Shown here: piece after piece, positions 11,707 to 22,438 of the stretch
Numbering within the stretch: the first letter of the stretch is position 1
Layout: every line of letters begins with the position of its first letter
NCBI RefSeq assembly: GCF_048544455.1
Contig: NC_133538.1
Location: 452,117,311 to 452,181,310 of the forward strand
DNA from: Silene latifolia
Lineage: Eukaryota; Streptophyta; Magnoliopsida; Caryophyllales; Caryophyllaceae
Length of the DNA stretch: 64,000 bases
Reading direction: 5' to 3'
The notes under the pieces: generated by a model
Told to the model about the DNA's origin: nothing
Database searches by the model: none
What the model saw: the letters and a program-made list of their open reading frames with translations, nothing else
Translations under genes and position numbers: made by a program

Positions 11707-13382
11707 TGAAGAGTCTATCACACCTGAAATACTCGAGAGGGGGGGGTGAATTGAGTATTTAAAAACTTATGCCTAGCATCTTTATTTTATATCAATGATT
11801 AATTACTTAAAGTTTATTAATTAAACTTTAAGTAATTAACTAAGTGATTATGAACGTAATGAAATAAACGAAAAGAAAAACTGCAAGGACACACGATATT
11901 TGAAGTGGTTCAGCTTCGCACGTCGAAGCCTACGTCCACTATTCTCGATTAATAATTTTAGTACCTTTCTCCGGATTACAAAATTATCAACCCACTCGTA
12001 TAGCTAACTCTAACTATAACTCAATTTGAATATCACTAGATATTCGGTTTTGACTATCTTAAGTTACTAAGAAAGCACTTGATTGTTCTTCTAAGTGTTC
12101 ACATAATTGAACGAGTAAGAAACAATATGAAGTACTATTATCTTATGATGTAACCTTAAGAAAAATAAGCAAATTAAAGAGCACAACTTTTCACAAGATT
12201 TTCCAAACGCAAAACAATAAAAATAGCCAATTGAAAAGTAAACTCAATTTTGTTTGCAAGGGATTTTTAATATTTCGAAAAGCTTAACTAGAATAAAGAA
12301 TGATCATATGTATTTATAGTAGAGGAAAGAACTAGGGTTTGCACGAAACCCTAGGATGCCGTGAGATAGGCGGTTTATCTCGCAAGAGATAAATCTCTAT
12401 CTCTTTCTTAATTCAATCCAAGATATATTAGTTTAGGTAAATAAGACAAAAGTGAATCTTATTTTTCTATAACTATATATTTAAGATTTTCAGATAAGTA
12501 AACAAATTAAATCATGTATATATTTAAGATAAGAAAATATCTTATAAAAATATAAGCTAGATTTAATTAGATAGGTTACTTGTACTAGAGGACTTGTAAA
12601 ACCTAAAGGTTCAAAGCCAGCGGCTGAAACCCTAGGCCCGTGTCCATCTAGACAAAAATCTCTTTTCTTGGATTAGGGTTAGGTTAAAATAAACTAACAA
12701 ACCCTAGGAAGCATGACGACCCATAAGTCGTTTTACTAACCAATAGAGACATGCAAGTTATCCATTATAACAACCCATAATTCATCTCTACTATATACAC
12801 ATATGATCTCGAAATATGTTTAAAGAATTTTATCCTTTGAAAAATGATTTTAAAACTATTAAAATCGTGCCATTAAAATGCTACCCAAAGTTATAGTAGA
12901 AACAGCTATAACTTTAAGTTTGGTAAGTAAAGTTATATGTTAAATAGCTATAACATTACCTTCCCAATATTCTTTTCTTAAGATACCGTCATTAGATGAA
13001 GACCTATACTAGCTAATCTTCCTGGAGATCTTCAGTGATAGGATCTTCTCTTTATCTTGACCAAAAGCTCTTCATCTTGAGCTTGTTAAAGACTTGATCT
13101 AGCCTTTTGCTTGAGTGATCATCATACTTGAAACTTGTTACAGTTACTATGACGCTTTAAGAATCTTCAATGTTATAGCTCAAGCTGCTATAACATTACT
13201 TGAATGATGCCTCACAAATCTTCAATGTTATAGCTAAGAATGCTATAACATTACTTGCTAAACTTGTAAACCTAAGTCAATCTAACAAAGACTAAACAAA
13301 CGATTAAGAGCAATAGTATATATAAAACGAAGCACACACTTGTCATTATCAAAACTTAATCATATATCTAAATGGTCCAACA
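11707..13382 (-). repeat. 5' LTR of the Sirevirus-like element
   Basis: A 1676-bp copy of 1574-3253, starting TGAAGAGTC and ending CCAACA, followed by the duplication ATATT. It carries the same GTTATAGC/GCTATAAC inverted motifs at about 12890-12955 and 13170-13255. Confidence 0.93.
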
Positions 13383-13387
13383 ATATT

Positions 13388-14270
13388 CATAATCTAGCCC
13401 AACCCCTTTTTCCCTAGACACAAGCAATGGTCTCAAGTTGGTGTTTTCTTGGTTGAATCGACACAAGTGGTGAGCAATCTTTGTAACCAAACCTCCTAAG
13501 ACAGTACAACTATTCTTTGGGTTACATTATTTGGTAAAGTGGACCGCAAAGTGGTAGAGAATATTAATCCCCAAATTATCATCACCATTAACATTCAAGA
13601 AAGCACCCAAAATCTCCACCTCAACTTTCCTCACCAAGTGAGGCTCATTTCTCCCAAGAAAGGTCCATCCCATAAACCTTTGCCAAATCTGAATGTCGGG
13701 ATAGTGTATATATTGGTGAGGGCAATGGTCCCACCTTTGAAAGGGAAAGTGAGAAATGGCATTCCATGTCAAAATCGGGTTATAAGGCTCGGGTGATTCG
13801 GTAGGTAAGTCTCTATGAGGCAATTGGAAGATATTAGCGAAGTCCGCTAAGTACATTATATGGTCATCATTAAACAATCGGAAAGTCACAAAAAGCACAT
13901 AACCGGGTTTCTTAGACCTATGAAACTCAAAAGAGCTTAAGAACTTAAGGGTGAGTTCGGAAAAGGTCTTATAATCGATTGTATAACAATGCTTCATACC
14001 AAGATTTTTAAACAATGCCTTAACATTCTTTTCGATTCCAATATTGTTTAAAGATGCTTGGTTAATAAATTTAGTCGGTTTCATACCTTTGCTCTTTAGG
14101 ATGACCCAATTGTCATACTGCTTTTAACAACTATAAATTACTTCGGGAAAATTCGGGTCTTGCCATTCCGGGACCTCTTCCATTTGCACATCCTCCGCAG
14201 CCCGGGAAGATTCCGCATCATTCTTTCTCCTCTTAGAAGCACCTTGTGTAGGAGGTCTTCTTGGTGCCAT
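13388..14270 (-). pseudogene. Athila-1 post-pol ORF (ATHILA ORF-1-like), 5' part
   Basis: The frame starts at an ATG at 14268-14270 with a basic head (MAPRRPPTQGASKRRKND). A stop lies near 14125 and the main domain runs 14084-13527. That domain contains VLFVTFRLFNDDHIMYLADF, RWDHCPHQ and WTFLGRNEPHLV, resembling the Arabidopsis retrotransposon ORF-1 (ATHILA) family. One TAA at 13527 is followed by the same open frame to the Sirevirus insertion at 13387, and it resumes at 1568. The role of this protein in Athila elements is not known. Confidence 0.72.
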
Positions 14271-14717
14271 TTTTCTGAAGTTTAAGACAAAAATTCATCT
14301 TAAGGCAAACCAAAATTCATCCAAATAGACATAATAGAACGAATTAGTGAACTAATTCATACTATAAACATGAATAGAGCATTCTACAATCAATTTCTAG
14401 TACAAATAAGCACAAAATCAAATTCCGCCAATTTGAGTTAGGGTTTGCAAAACTTGATTAAATTGATTGAAATGGATGAAATTAAAGAGAAAAGGAAGAG
14501 AAAATTACTTGTTGATGTTAATGGTTGATTGAATCTTGCAAAATAATGAAGAAAGTGATGTTTCTTTGTGATTTTGAGTGAAGAATAGTGAAGAAATGAT
14601 AGAGTAGAGAGGAGAATGGTACCGTCGGGTATGCTGAAGAGTGGTAGAAAAGTTTTTTTTTCTTACCCGTATAAACAAGCATCCAGGTGAGTAAGAATCC
14701 ACGTCCCCGATCGGGGT
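14271..14717. other. Athila-1 spacer upstream of the post-pol ORF
   Basis: AT-rich leader of the ORF on the minus strand. At the right end a palindrome CCCCGATCGGGG (14705-14716) directly abuts the LTR array. The same palindrome occurs twice in the Athila-1 LTR near 34317-34347. No gene was seen. Confidence 0.5.
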
Positions 14718-16048
14718 TGTAACACCCCCATATTCAGAGGAGCCTTAACTAGGCCTTCCTTAGTATATAAGGGCGTTACCATCTCGGTCGCCCGAGGTAA
14801 GTAATCATCAAAAGCCGATAAAAGAACAATTATAGTTATATTACAAGTGTTACAACCAACTTAACAAAATAAAGGTACAACTCATTATCTACACTCTATT
14901 ACTATCAAATCTCGTGAAGACTCATCCCTGCCTGGACTCCAGCTATCAACGACATCAGCACCTGCTAAGACTGACTGCTCGCCATAAGGGATCACGGCAG
15001 ATACATAGAAACAACAAGACAACCACACAAGGTCAGTACTGAGACAAGACATGACAAGACCAACAACATCTATCAACACAACACAGCACAATCAGTCACA
15101 CACACAATCACACCCACTCTAACCAATCTCTGTCACCGACTGTCCACTGGACCAGCCCTGCCAGTGGGGGACCGCAGCCGTACCCACCAAATCCCCGCTC
15201 ACCATACCGAGCGATAACCCTGTCCCATTAATGTGCACATCCCCTCCCGTGGCGGGTTCCACGGAGGGCGAAACTAGGGCGTGAAGCCACTCCCGCAAGT
15301 GACTCCACTCAGCCGAGAACGCATCTCGAGAACCAGAGACAAACAAACACAGACAGCTGCAATACAACGACAACCAACAAACTGTATGTACCAACCGACC
15401 ACCGCATATACGCTGCCACACAAACACAAACACAATACAACAAAAATGATAAGACAACCGACACACTAGACTATCCACAGAAACTGAGTAGGCGAACCTA
15501 CCTTTAAGCAACTGCAACCACTCCATGCCAATCATACGAAATATCCAGCAATCAAGCAACACCTATATCCACAATACAATCATCTATCACTACCAAGCAA
15601 ACCCTAACTGCAAAGACAAGGAGACGGATGATGATGACGACATACCTACAAGGAGAAACCTGGCAAAAGACCGCTACCCGAGTCAAGCTATGCTCTCCTA
15701 AGGCAAAAGAACCTTCAAAGGCTTCCATGGAGGTTATATGGTGAAAGGAACGGGAAAGAGGCGACTTAAGGATTGAAGAAATGAGGCAGAAATGATTTGC
15801 GGATTTAACAAGACGCGATTATAAACCCTCGCTGAAAACCCGTTACTCGATCGAGTGTCCCACATACTCGATCGAGTGACCCCTACTCGATCGAGTATCC
15901 GAGCTACTCGATCGAGTACCCTCTACTCTATCGAGTACCACACATAACTCACAACCCAAGGTAACTTGGCATGCACTTCTAAGGACTATTACTGCTCCCG
16001 AGGTCAGTCAACGCTGGTCAAAGGGTCTCTAAAAGGGCGGGTATTACA
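14718..16048 (-). repeat. LTR A of the array (1331 bp)
   Basis: Starts TGTAACACCCCC and ends GGGTATTACA. It contains five palindromic TACTCGATCGAGTA-type boxes at 15844-15937. The complement strand has an open frame at 15119-15562 that is also found in the other two LTRs, which recent duplication is enough to explain. Confidence 0.88.
15843..15937. repeat. Five palindromic TACTCGATCGAGTA boxes in LTR A
   Basis: Boxes begin at 15844, 15865, 15884, 15905 and 15924, giving spacings of 21, 19, 21 and 19 bp. Three cores are perfect palindromes; the last has CTATCG. Confidence 0.93.
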
Positions 16049-16905
16049 GTCTTCCCCCCATTAAAAAGAAATTCGTCCCCGAAGTTCAACTCACCTATCT
16101 CAAAGCACAAGGTACGGAAACAAGGCAAAAACACTATTCCTCCGACATAGATCGGTACTCCCCGGACATACCCTCCCCCTTGTCATCATCATCAACTGTC
16201 TAACACTCTATATAGGTCGACTCTTACAAGTTACTACTTGGAATACCACCCTCACTACACAAACCGGCACAACTAACGATTACCCAACACACTACAAGGT
16301 TACACCTTCACTAACAACAACCAACAACACGGAACATGTCACTTTAGCACCACTATGCTACTCAATGATATGTTTCTATTTCAACACACGAACTTGTAAC
16401 TATCTTTGCATGACCGCCTTATTGAGTATACTATTCAACTTTACTTCAACATGCAAGTTACTTCCACTAACAAGTTCAAGGAATTATACTTCCATACAAG
16501 AGATGTGACTAAGGTCGTAGAAAACGTTATAAACAAACAACAACATAATTTCAAAATCGGCCTTTTTATTTTGCGACATTACTCTTCCCCTCTAAAAAGG
16601 AACTTCGTCCCCGAAGTTCACCACCAAAACACTGCACATGTTATGTAAAACTTACGTTTTGACACATATATCCAACCCATATCATTCACTATGGACATTA
16701 CTCACTAATCATATACCCATTAAATTAGAAAACATACGCAACCCATTCGAATAACTAGCCGCCATCGAGAATGGATGTTAATATCATATGTACAAGTATA
16801 CGACAAAACGCAACTCCGGTGAAATATAACTAGTAGACAAAACGGTTGTAAAATGAATGCAATAAAAACAATTATAACTTCACGATTCGATACAAATACG
16901 CATTT
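16049..16905 (-). other. First internal segment of the array, non-coding
   Basis: 857 bp without recognisable coding content. At the left edge the complement holds a purine tract (GGGGGGAAGAC) preceded by a fold-capable GAACTTCGGGGACGAA-type motif. A second copy of this motif lies at about 16581-16620. At the right edge the bases next to the LTR do not match a common primer site. Confidence 0.7.
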
Positions 16906-18217
16906 TGTAACACCCCCATATTCAGAGGAGCCTTAACTAGACCTTTCTTAGCATATAAGGGCGTTACCATCTCGGTCGCCCGAGGTAAGTAATCATCAAA
17001 AGCCGATAAAAGAACAATTATAGTTATATTACAAACGTTACAACCAACTTAACAAAATAAAGGTACAACTCATTACCTACACTCTATTACTATCAAATCT
17101 CGTGAAGACTCATCCCTGCCTGGACTCCAGCTATCAACGACATCAGCACTTGCTAAGACTGACTGCTCACCATAAGGGATCAAGGCATACACATAGAAAC
17201 AACAAGATAACCACACAAGGTCAGTACTGAGATAAGACATGACAAGACCAACAACAACTATCAACACAACACAGCACAATCAATCACACACACAATCACA
17301 CCCACTCCAACCAATCTCCGTCACCGACTGTCCACTGGACCAGCCCTGCCAGTGGGGGGCCGCAGCCGTACCCACCAAATCCCCGCTCACCATACCGAGG
17401 GATAACCCTGTTCCATTAATGTGCACATCCCCTCCCGTGGCGGGTTCCACGGAGGGCGAAACTAGGGCGTGAAGCCACTCCCGCAAGTGACTCCACTCAG
17501 CCGAGAACGCATCTCGAGAACTAGAGACAAATAAACACAGACAGCTGCAATACAACAACAACCAACAAACTGTATGTACCAACCGACCACCGCATATACG
17601 CTGCCACACAAACACAACCACAATACAACAACAATGACGAGACAACCGACACACTAGACTATCCACAAAAACTGAGTAGGCGAACCTACCTTGAAGCAAC
17701 TGCAACCACTCCATGCCAATCATACGAAATATCCAGCAATCAAGCAACACCTATATCCACAATACAATCATCTATCACTACCAAGCAAACCCTAACTGCA
17801 AAGACAAGGATACAGATGATGATGACGACATACCTACAAGGAGAAACCTGGCAAAAGACCGCTACCCGACTCAAGCTATGCTCTCCTAAGGCACAAGAAC
17901 CTTCAAAGGCTTCCATGGAGGTTATATGGTGAAGGGAAGGGGAAAGAGGCGACTTAAGGATTGAAGAAATGAGGCAGAAATAATTTGCGGATTTAACAAG
18001 ACGCGATTATAAACCCTCGCTGAAAACCCGTTACTCGATCGAGTGTCCCACATACTCGATCGAGTGTCCCCTACTCGATCGAGTATCCGAGCTACTCAAT
18101 CGAGTACCACACATAACTCACAACCCAAGTTAACTTGGCACGCACTTCTAAGGACTATTACTGCTCCCGAGGTCAGTCAACGCTGCTCAAAGGGTCTCTA
18201 AAAGGGCGGGTATTATA
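16906..18217 (-). repeat. LTR B of the array (1312 bp)
   Basis: Very similar to LTR A but shorter by 19 bp. It carries four palindromic boxes at 18031-18106, beginning at 18032, 18053, 18072 and 18093 (spacing 21, 19, 21). Its end reads GTATTATA instead of GTATTACA. Confidence 0.88.
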
Positions 18218-19072
18218 GTCTTCCCCCCTTAAAAAGAACTTCGTCCCCGAAGTTCAACTCATCTATCTCAAAGCACAAGGTACGGAAACAAGGCAAAAAC
18301 ACTATTCCTCCGACATAGATCGCTACTCTCCGGACATACCCTCCCCCTTGTCATCATCATCAACTGTCTAACACTCTAAATAGGTCGACTCTTACAAGTT
18401 ACTACTTGAAATACCACCCTCACTACACAAACCGACACAACTAACGATTACCCAACACACTACAAGGTTACACCTTCACTACCAACAACCAACAACACGG
18501 AACATGTCACTTTAGCACCACTATGCTACTCAATGATATGTTTCTATTTCATCAGACGACCTCGTAACTATCTTTCTATGACCGCCTTATTCAGTATACT
18601 ATTCAACTTTACTTCAACATGCAAGTTACTTCCACTAACAAGTGCAAGCAATTGTACTTCCATACAAGAGATGTGACTAAGGTCGTAGAAACGTTATAAA
18701 CAAACAACAACATAATTTCAAAATAGGCCTTTTTATTTTGCGACATTACTCTTCCCCTCTAAAAAGGAACTTCGTCCCCGAAGTTCACCACCAAAACACT
18801 ACACATGTTATGTACAACTTACGTTTTAACACATATATCCAACCCATATCATTCATTATGGACATTACTCACTAATCATATACCCATTAAATTAGAAAAC
18901 ATACACAACCCATTCGAATAACTAGCCGCCGTCGAGAATGCATGTTAATATCATATGTACAAGTATACGACAAAACGCAACTCCGGTGAAATATAACTAG
19001 TAGACAAAACGGATGTAAAATGAATGCAATAAAAACAATTATAACTTCAGGATTCAATAAAAATACGCACTT
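18218..19072 (-). other. Second internal segment of the array, non-coding
   Basis: A near-identical copy of 16049-16905, with the same purine tract at the left edge and the same second AACTTCG...CGAAGTT motif at about 18747-18787. No coding content. Confidence 0.7.
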
Positions 19073-20422
19073 TGTAACACCCCCATATTAAGAGGAGCCT
19101 TAACTAGGCCTTCCTTAGCATATAAGGGCGTTACCATCTCGGTCGCCCGAGGTAAGTAATCATCAAAAGCCGATAAAAGAACAATTATAGTTATATTACA
19201 AGTGTTACAACCAACTTAACAAAATAAAGGTACAACTCATTATCTACACTCTATTACTATCAAATCTCGTGAAGACTCATCCCTGCCTGGACTCCAGCTA
19301 TCAACGACATCAGCACCTGCTAAGACTGACTGCTCACCATAAGGGATCACGGCAGACACATAGAAATAACAAGACAACCACATAAGGTCAGTACTGAGAT
19401 AAGACATGACAAGATCAACAACATCTATCAACACAACACAGCACAATCAGTCACACACACAATCACACCCACTCCAACCAATCTCCGTCACCGACTGTCC
19501 ACTGGACCAGCCCTGCCAGTGGGGGACCGCAGCCGTACCCACCAAATCCCCGCTCATCATACCGAGCGATAACCCTGTCCCATTAATGTGCACATCCCCT
19601 CCCGTGGCGGGTTCCACGGAGGGCGAAACTAGGGCGTGAAGCCACTCCCGCAAGTGACTCCACTCAGCCGAGAATGCATCTCGAGAACCAGAGACAAATA
19701 AACACAGACAGCTGCAATACAATGACAACCAACAAACTCTATGTACCAACCGACCACCGCATATACACTGCCACACAAACACAACCACAATACAACAACA
19801 ATGACGAGACAACCGACACACTAGACTATCCACATAAACTGAGTAGGCGAACCTACCTTTAAGCAACTACAACCACTCCATGCCAATCATACAAAATATC
19901 CAGCAATCAAGCAACACCTATATCCACAATACAATAATCTATCACTACCAAGCAAACCCTAACTGCAAAGACAAGGATACGGATGATGATGACGACATAC
20001 CTACAAGGAGAAACCTGGCAAAAAACCCCTACCCGACTCAAGCTATGCTCGCCTAAGGCACAAGAACCTTCAAAGGTTTCCATGGAGGTTATATGGTGAA
20101 GGGAAGGGGAAAGAGGCGACTTAAGGATTGAAGAAATGAGGCGGAAATGATTTGCGGATTTAACAAGACGCGATTATAAACCCTCACTGAAAACCCGTTA
20201 CTCGATCGAGTGTCCCACATACTCGATCGAGTGTCCCCTACTCAATCGAGTATCCGAGCTACTCGATCGAGTAGCCTCTACTCTATCGAGCAGCCTCTAC
20301 TCTATCGAGCACCACACATAACTCACAACCCAAGGTAACTTGGCACGCACTTCTAAGGACTATTACTGCTCTTGAGGTCAGTCAACGCTGGTCAAAGGGT
20401 CTCTAAAAGGGCGGGTACTACA
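19073..20422 (-). repeat. LTR C of the array (1350 bp)
   Basis: 19 bp longer than LTR A. It contains six boxes at 20198-20311, beginning at 20199, 20220, 20239, 20260, 20279 and 20298. The last two have the degenerate core CTATCGAGC. The end reads GGGTACTACA. Confidence 0.88.
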
Positions 20423-20740
20423 GGAGTTGACCGGTCCATCGCCTCTTTTGCCTTTGCTTCCATATTATATTATTTTCGTCCCGTTTTTCAAAAACTACGT
20501 CCCCGAACGAGGTCATGTATGGGGAAGCGTGCTATTTTCTCCTCTAAATCTCTTTTCTTCATTTTCACTTATAAATCACAAAAACAGACATCGTCAAGTC
20601 GAGTATTTTATTTTTAATTTACGAAAACAGCAAATTGCGGAAATTTAAAAACAAAATTAAATAAAAGCAAATAAAAGCTTGGGTTGCCTCCCAAGAAGCG
20701 CTGGTTTAACGTCCCGCACGACGAAAAAGCTTGAGTCGGT
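20423..20740 (-). other. Athila-1 spacer with the conserved post-integrase motif
   Basis: Directly after the integrase stop the complement contains GCGCTTCTTGGGAGGCAACC (20680-20699), a sequence commonly found right after pol in Athila elements. The rest is non-coding. Confidence 0.65.
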
Positions 20741-21582
20741 TTAAGCTTTCTTTAGTAGAGGTTGAACGGTCACTTCCTCTATCACACCAACGATCACATT
20801 CTCATGATAAATCTTCAAACGATGGCCATTTGCTTTGAATTTTTCGCCCTTGGTGGTCATCACTTCAACGGAACCGAACTTGTTGACATTTGTGACGGTA
20901 TATGGACCGGACCACCGTGATTGTAACTTTCCCGGAAATAGCTTGTAACGGGAATTGAATAGCAACACCTTATCACCTATTTGAAATTCCTTGTTCAAGA
21001 TCTTCTTCTCATGCCATCTCTTTGTTTTCTCCTTATAGAGACGGGAGCTCTCATAAGCTTGTAAGCGGAATTCATCGAGTTCATTGAGTTGCAATAACCG
21101 CTTTTCTCCACTCAATTTCGGATCCATGTTAAGCTCCTAAACCGCTCAATAAGCTTTTTGTTCCATCTCAACGGGGAGATGACACGCCTTTCCATAGACC
21201 AACCTATATGGTGAGGTACCAATAGGTGTCTTATATGCGGTATGGTAGGCCCACAAGGTCTTATCGAGCTTCATACTCCAATCCTTTCGTGATTGGCAAC
21301 AACTTTCTTAAGTATGGACTTGATCTCAGGGTTAGAAACCTCTACTTGGCCACTAGTTTGTGGATGGTAAGCCAAACCTCTTCTATGATAGACTCCATAT
21401 TTCTCCAATAAGGCATCAAGTTGTTTCTCACCAAAATGAGTACCATGATCACTAATGACCGCTCTTGGCATGCCAAACCTTGGAAATATGATCTTCTTGA
21501 ATAATTTGATCATGGCACGAGCATCATTTGTTGGAGTAGCAATTGCCTCTACCCATTTAGAGACATAATCAACGGCAACCAA
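20741..21582 (-). pseudogene. Athila-1 integrase core and C-terminal domain
   Basis: The minus strand encodes the integrase core ([33 protein letters not shown]), interrupted near 21271. After a frame change the C-terminal domain follows at 21127-20741 (FQIGDKVLLFNSR, LQSRWSGPYTV). The catalytic Asp residues and Glu-region are recognisable. At least one frameshift and one stop lie between 21127 and 21271. Integrase inserts the element DNA into chromatin in the nucleus. Confidence 0.82.
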
Positions 21583-22433
21583 AATATACCGATTCCCTTT
21601 TGAGGAAGGAACGGTCCTTGATAATCAATACCCCAAACATCGAATAACTCCACTTCCAAGATACCATTTAAAGGCATCTCGTGCCTCCTTGATATGGAAC
21701 CTGACCTTTGGCAAGCATTGCAAGCCATCACGAAATTTTTAGCATCTTGGAATATAGTTGGCCAATAGAAGCCGGATTGCAACACCTTTGCAACGGTCTT
21801 CGATGGTCCATGATGACCACCATAAGTAGAAGAATGACATCCTTCTAACACCCCTTTCACATCCCAATGTGGGATACATCTCCGGAATAGCCCGTCGGAG
21901 CAATGTTTGAACAAATTTGGATCGTCCCATAGGAAGAACTTGGCATCATGTAAGAACTTCTTCCTTTGTTGATATGAAAGGTTAGGTGGCAATTCTCTTC
22001 CAACTAGATAGTTGGCTATGTCGGCATACCAAGGAGTATTAGCTTCCAACATCATCAAAACATCATCGGTGAAGGAATCATCGATAGGTAACTCAATACC
22101 TCCATCATTGAACTTCAAACGGGATAGGTGATCGGCAAAAACATTTTCGGCCCCCTTCTTATCTTTAATCTCAAGACCAAATTCTTGCAAGAGCAAGATC
22201 CATCGTATCAACCTTGGCTTAGCTTCTTGTTTGGCTAGGAGGTGCTTAAGTGCGGCATGATCGGTATAAACAATGAATTTTGAACCGATCAAGTGAGAGC
22301 GGAATTTGTCTAACGCATAGACAATGGCAAGTAGCTCTTTCTCCGTGGTGGCATAGTTGATTTGAGCCGCATCCAAGGTTTTGCTAGCATAGTAGATAGC
22401 ATGGAGAACCTTATCCTTTCTTTGTCCTAGCAC
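21549..22433 (-). pseudogene. Athila-1 RNase H and integrase zinc-binding domain
   Basis: An open minus-strand frame contains RNase H motifs ([32 protein letters not shown]) and the HHCC zinc-binding region of integrase ([10 protein letters not shown]...[10 protein letters not shown]). It overlaps the integrase core frame by about 30 bases in another phase, showing a frameshift near 21560. It is separated from RT by a stop near 22435. Confidence 0.83.
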
Positions 22434-22438
22434 GGCAC

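Larger units (their letters stand above)
1574..13382 (-). mobile_element. Ty1/Copia retrotransposon, Sirevirus-like, two LTRs and target-site duplication
   Basis: A complete insertion flanked by ATATT at 1569-1573 and 13383-13387. LTRs are 1574-3253 and 11707-13382, both starting TGAAGAG and ending CCAACA. On the minus strand the order is primer site, gag with zinc knuckles, protease, integrase, reverse transcriptase, RNase H, an extra ORF, purine tract and 3' LTR. The Copia order (integrase before RT), the large two-knuckle gag and the extra ORF after pol suggest the Sirevirus (SIRE/Maximus) lineage. The coding region carries many in-frame stops and an inverted piece of integrase, although the LTRs differ little from each other. 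Confidence 0.9.
14718..20422 (-). mobile_element. Three-LTR tandem array of a non-coding LTR retrotransposon
   Basis: The structure is LTR-internal-LTR-internal-LTR, with LTRs at 14718-16048, 16906-18217 and 19073-20422 and internal parts of about 857 and 855 bp. Every LTR starts TGTAACACCCCC; the ends read GTATTACA, GTATTATA and GTACTACA. Flanks are GGGGT (14713-14717) and GGAGT (20423-20427), a duplication with one mismatch. A purine tract lies on the complement just right of each left LTR, so the orientation is minus. No protein domain and no clear primer site are present. Unequal recombination between LTRs of one ancestral copy would give this layout. A link to Tekay-type Gypsy elements is only suggested by the purine-tract region. 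Confidence 0.85.

Noticed and set aside
15119..15562. Open frame on the complement, conserved in all three array LTRs
   Set aside because: The LTRs are recent duplicates, so conservation carries no weight. No domain or start context supports it, and it lies in an LTR.
15843..15937. Regularly spaced repeats resembling a CRISPR array
   Set aside because: Spacers are only 5-7 bp and not unique, the units are palindromes within LTRs, and the DNA is eukaryotic.
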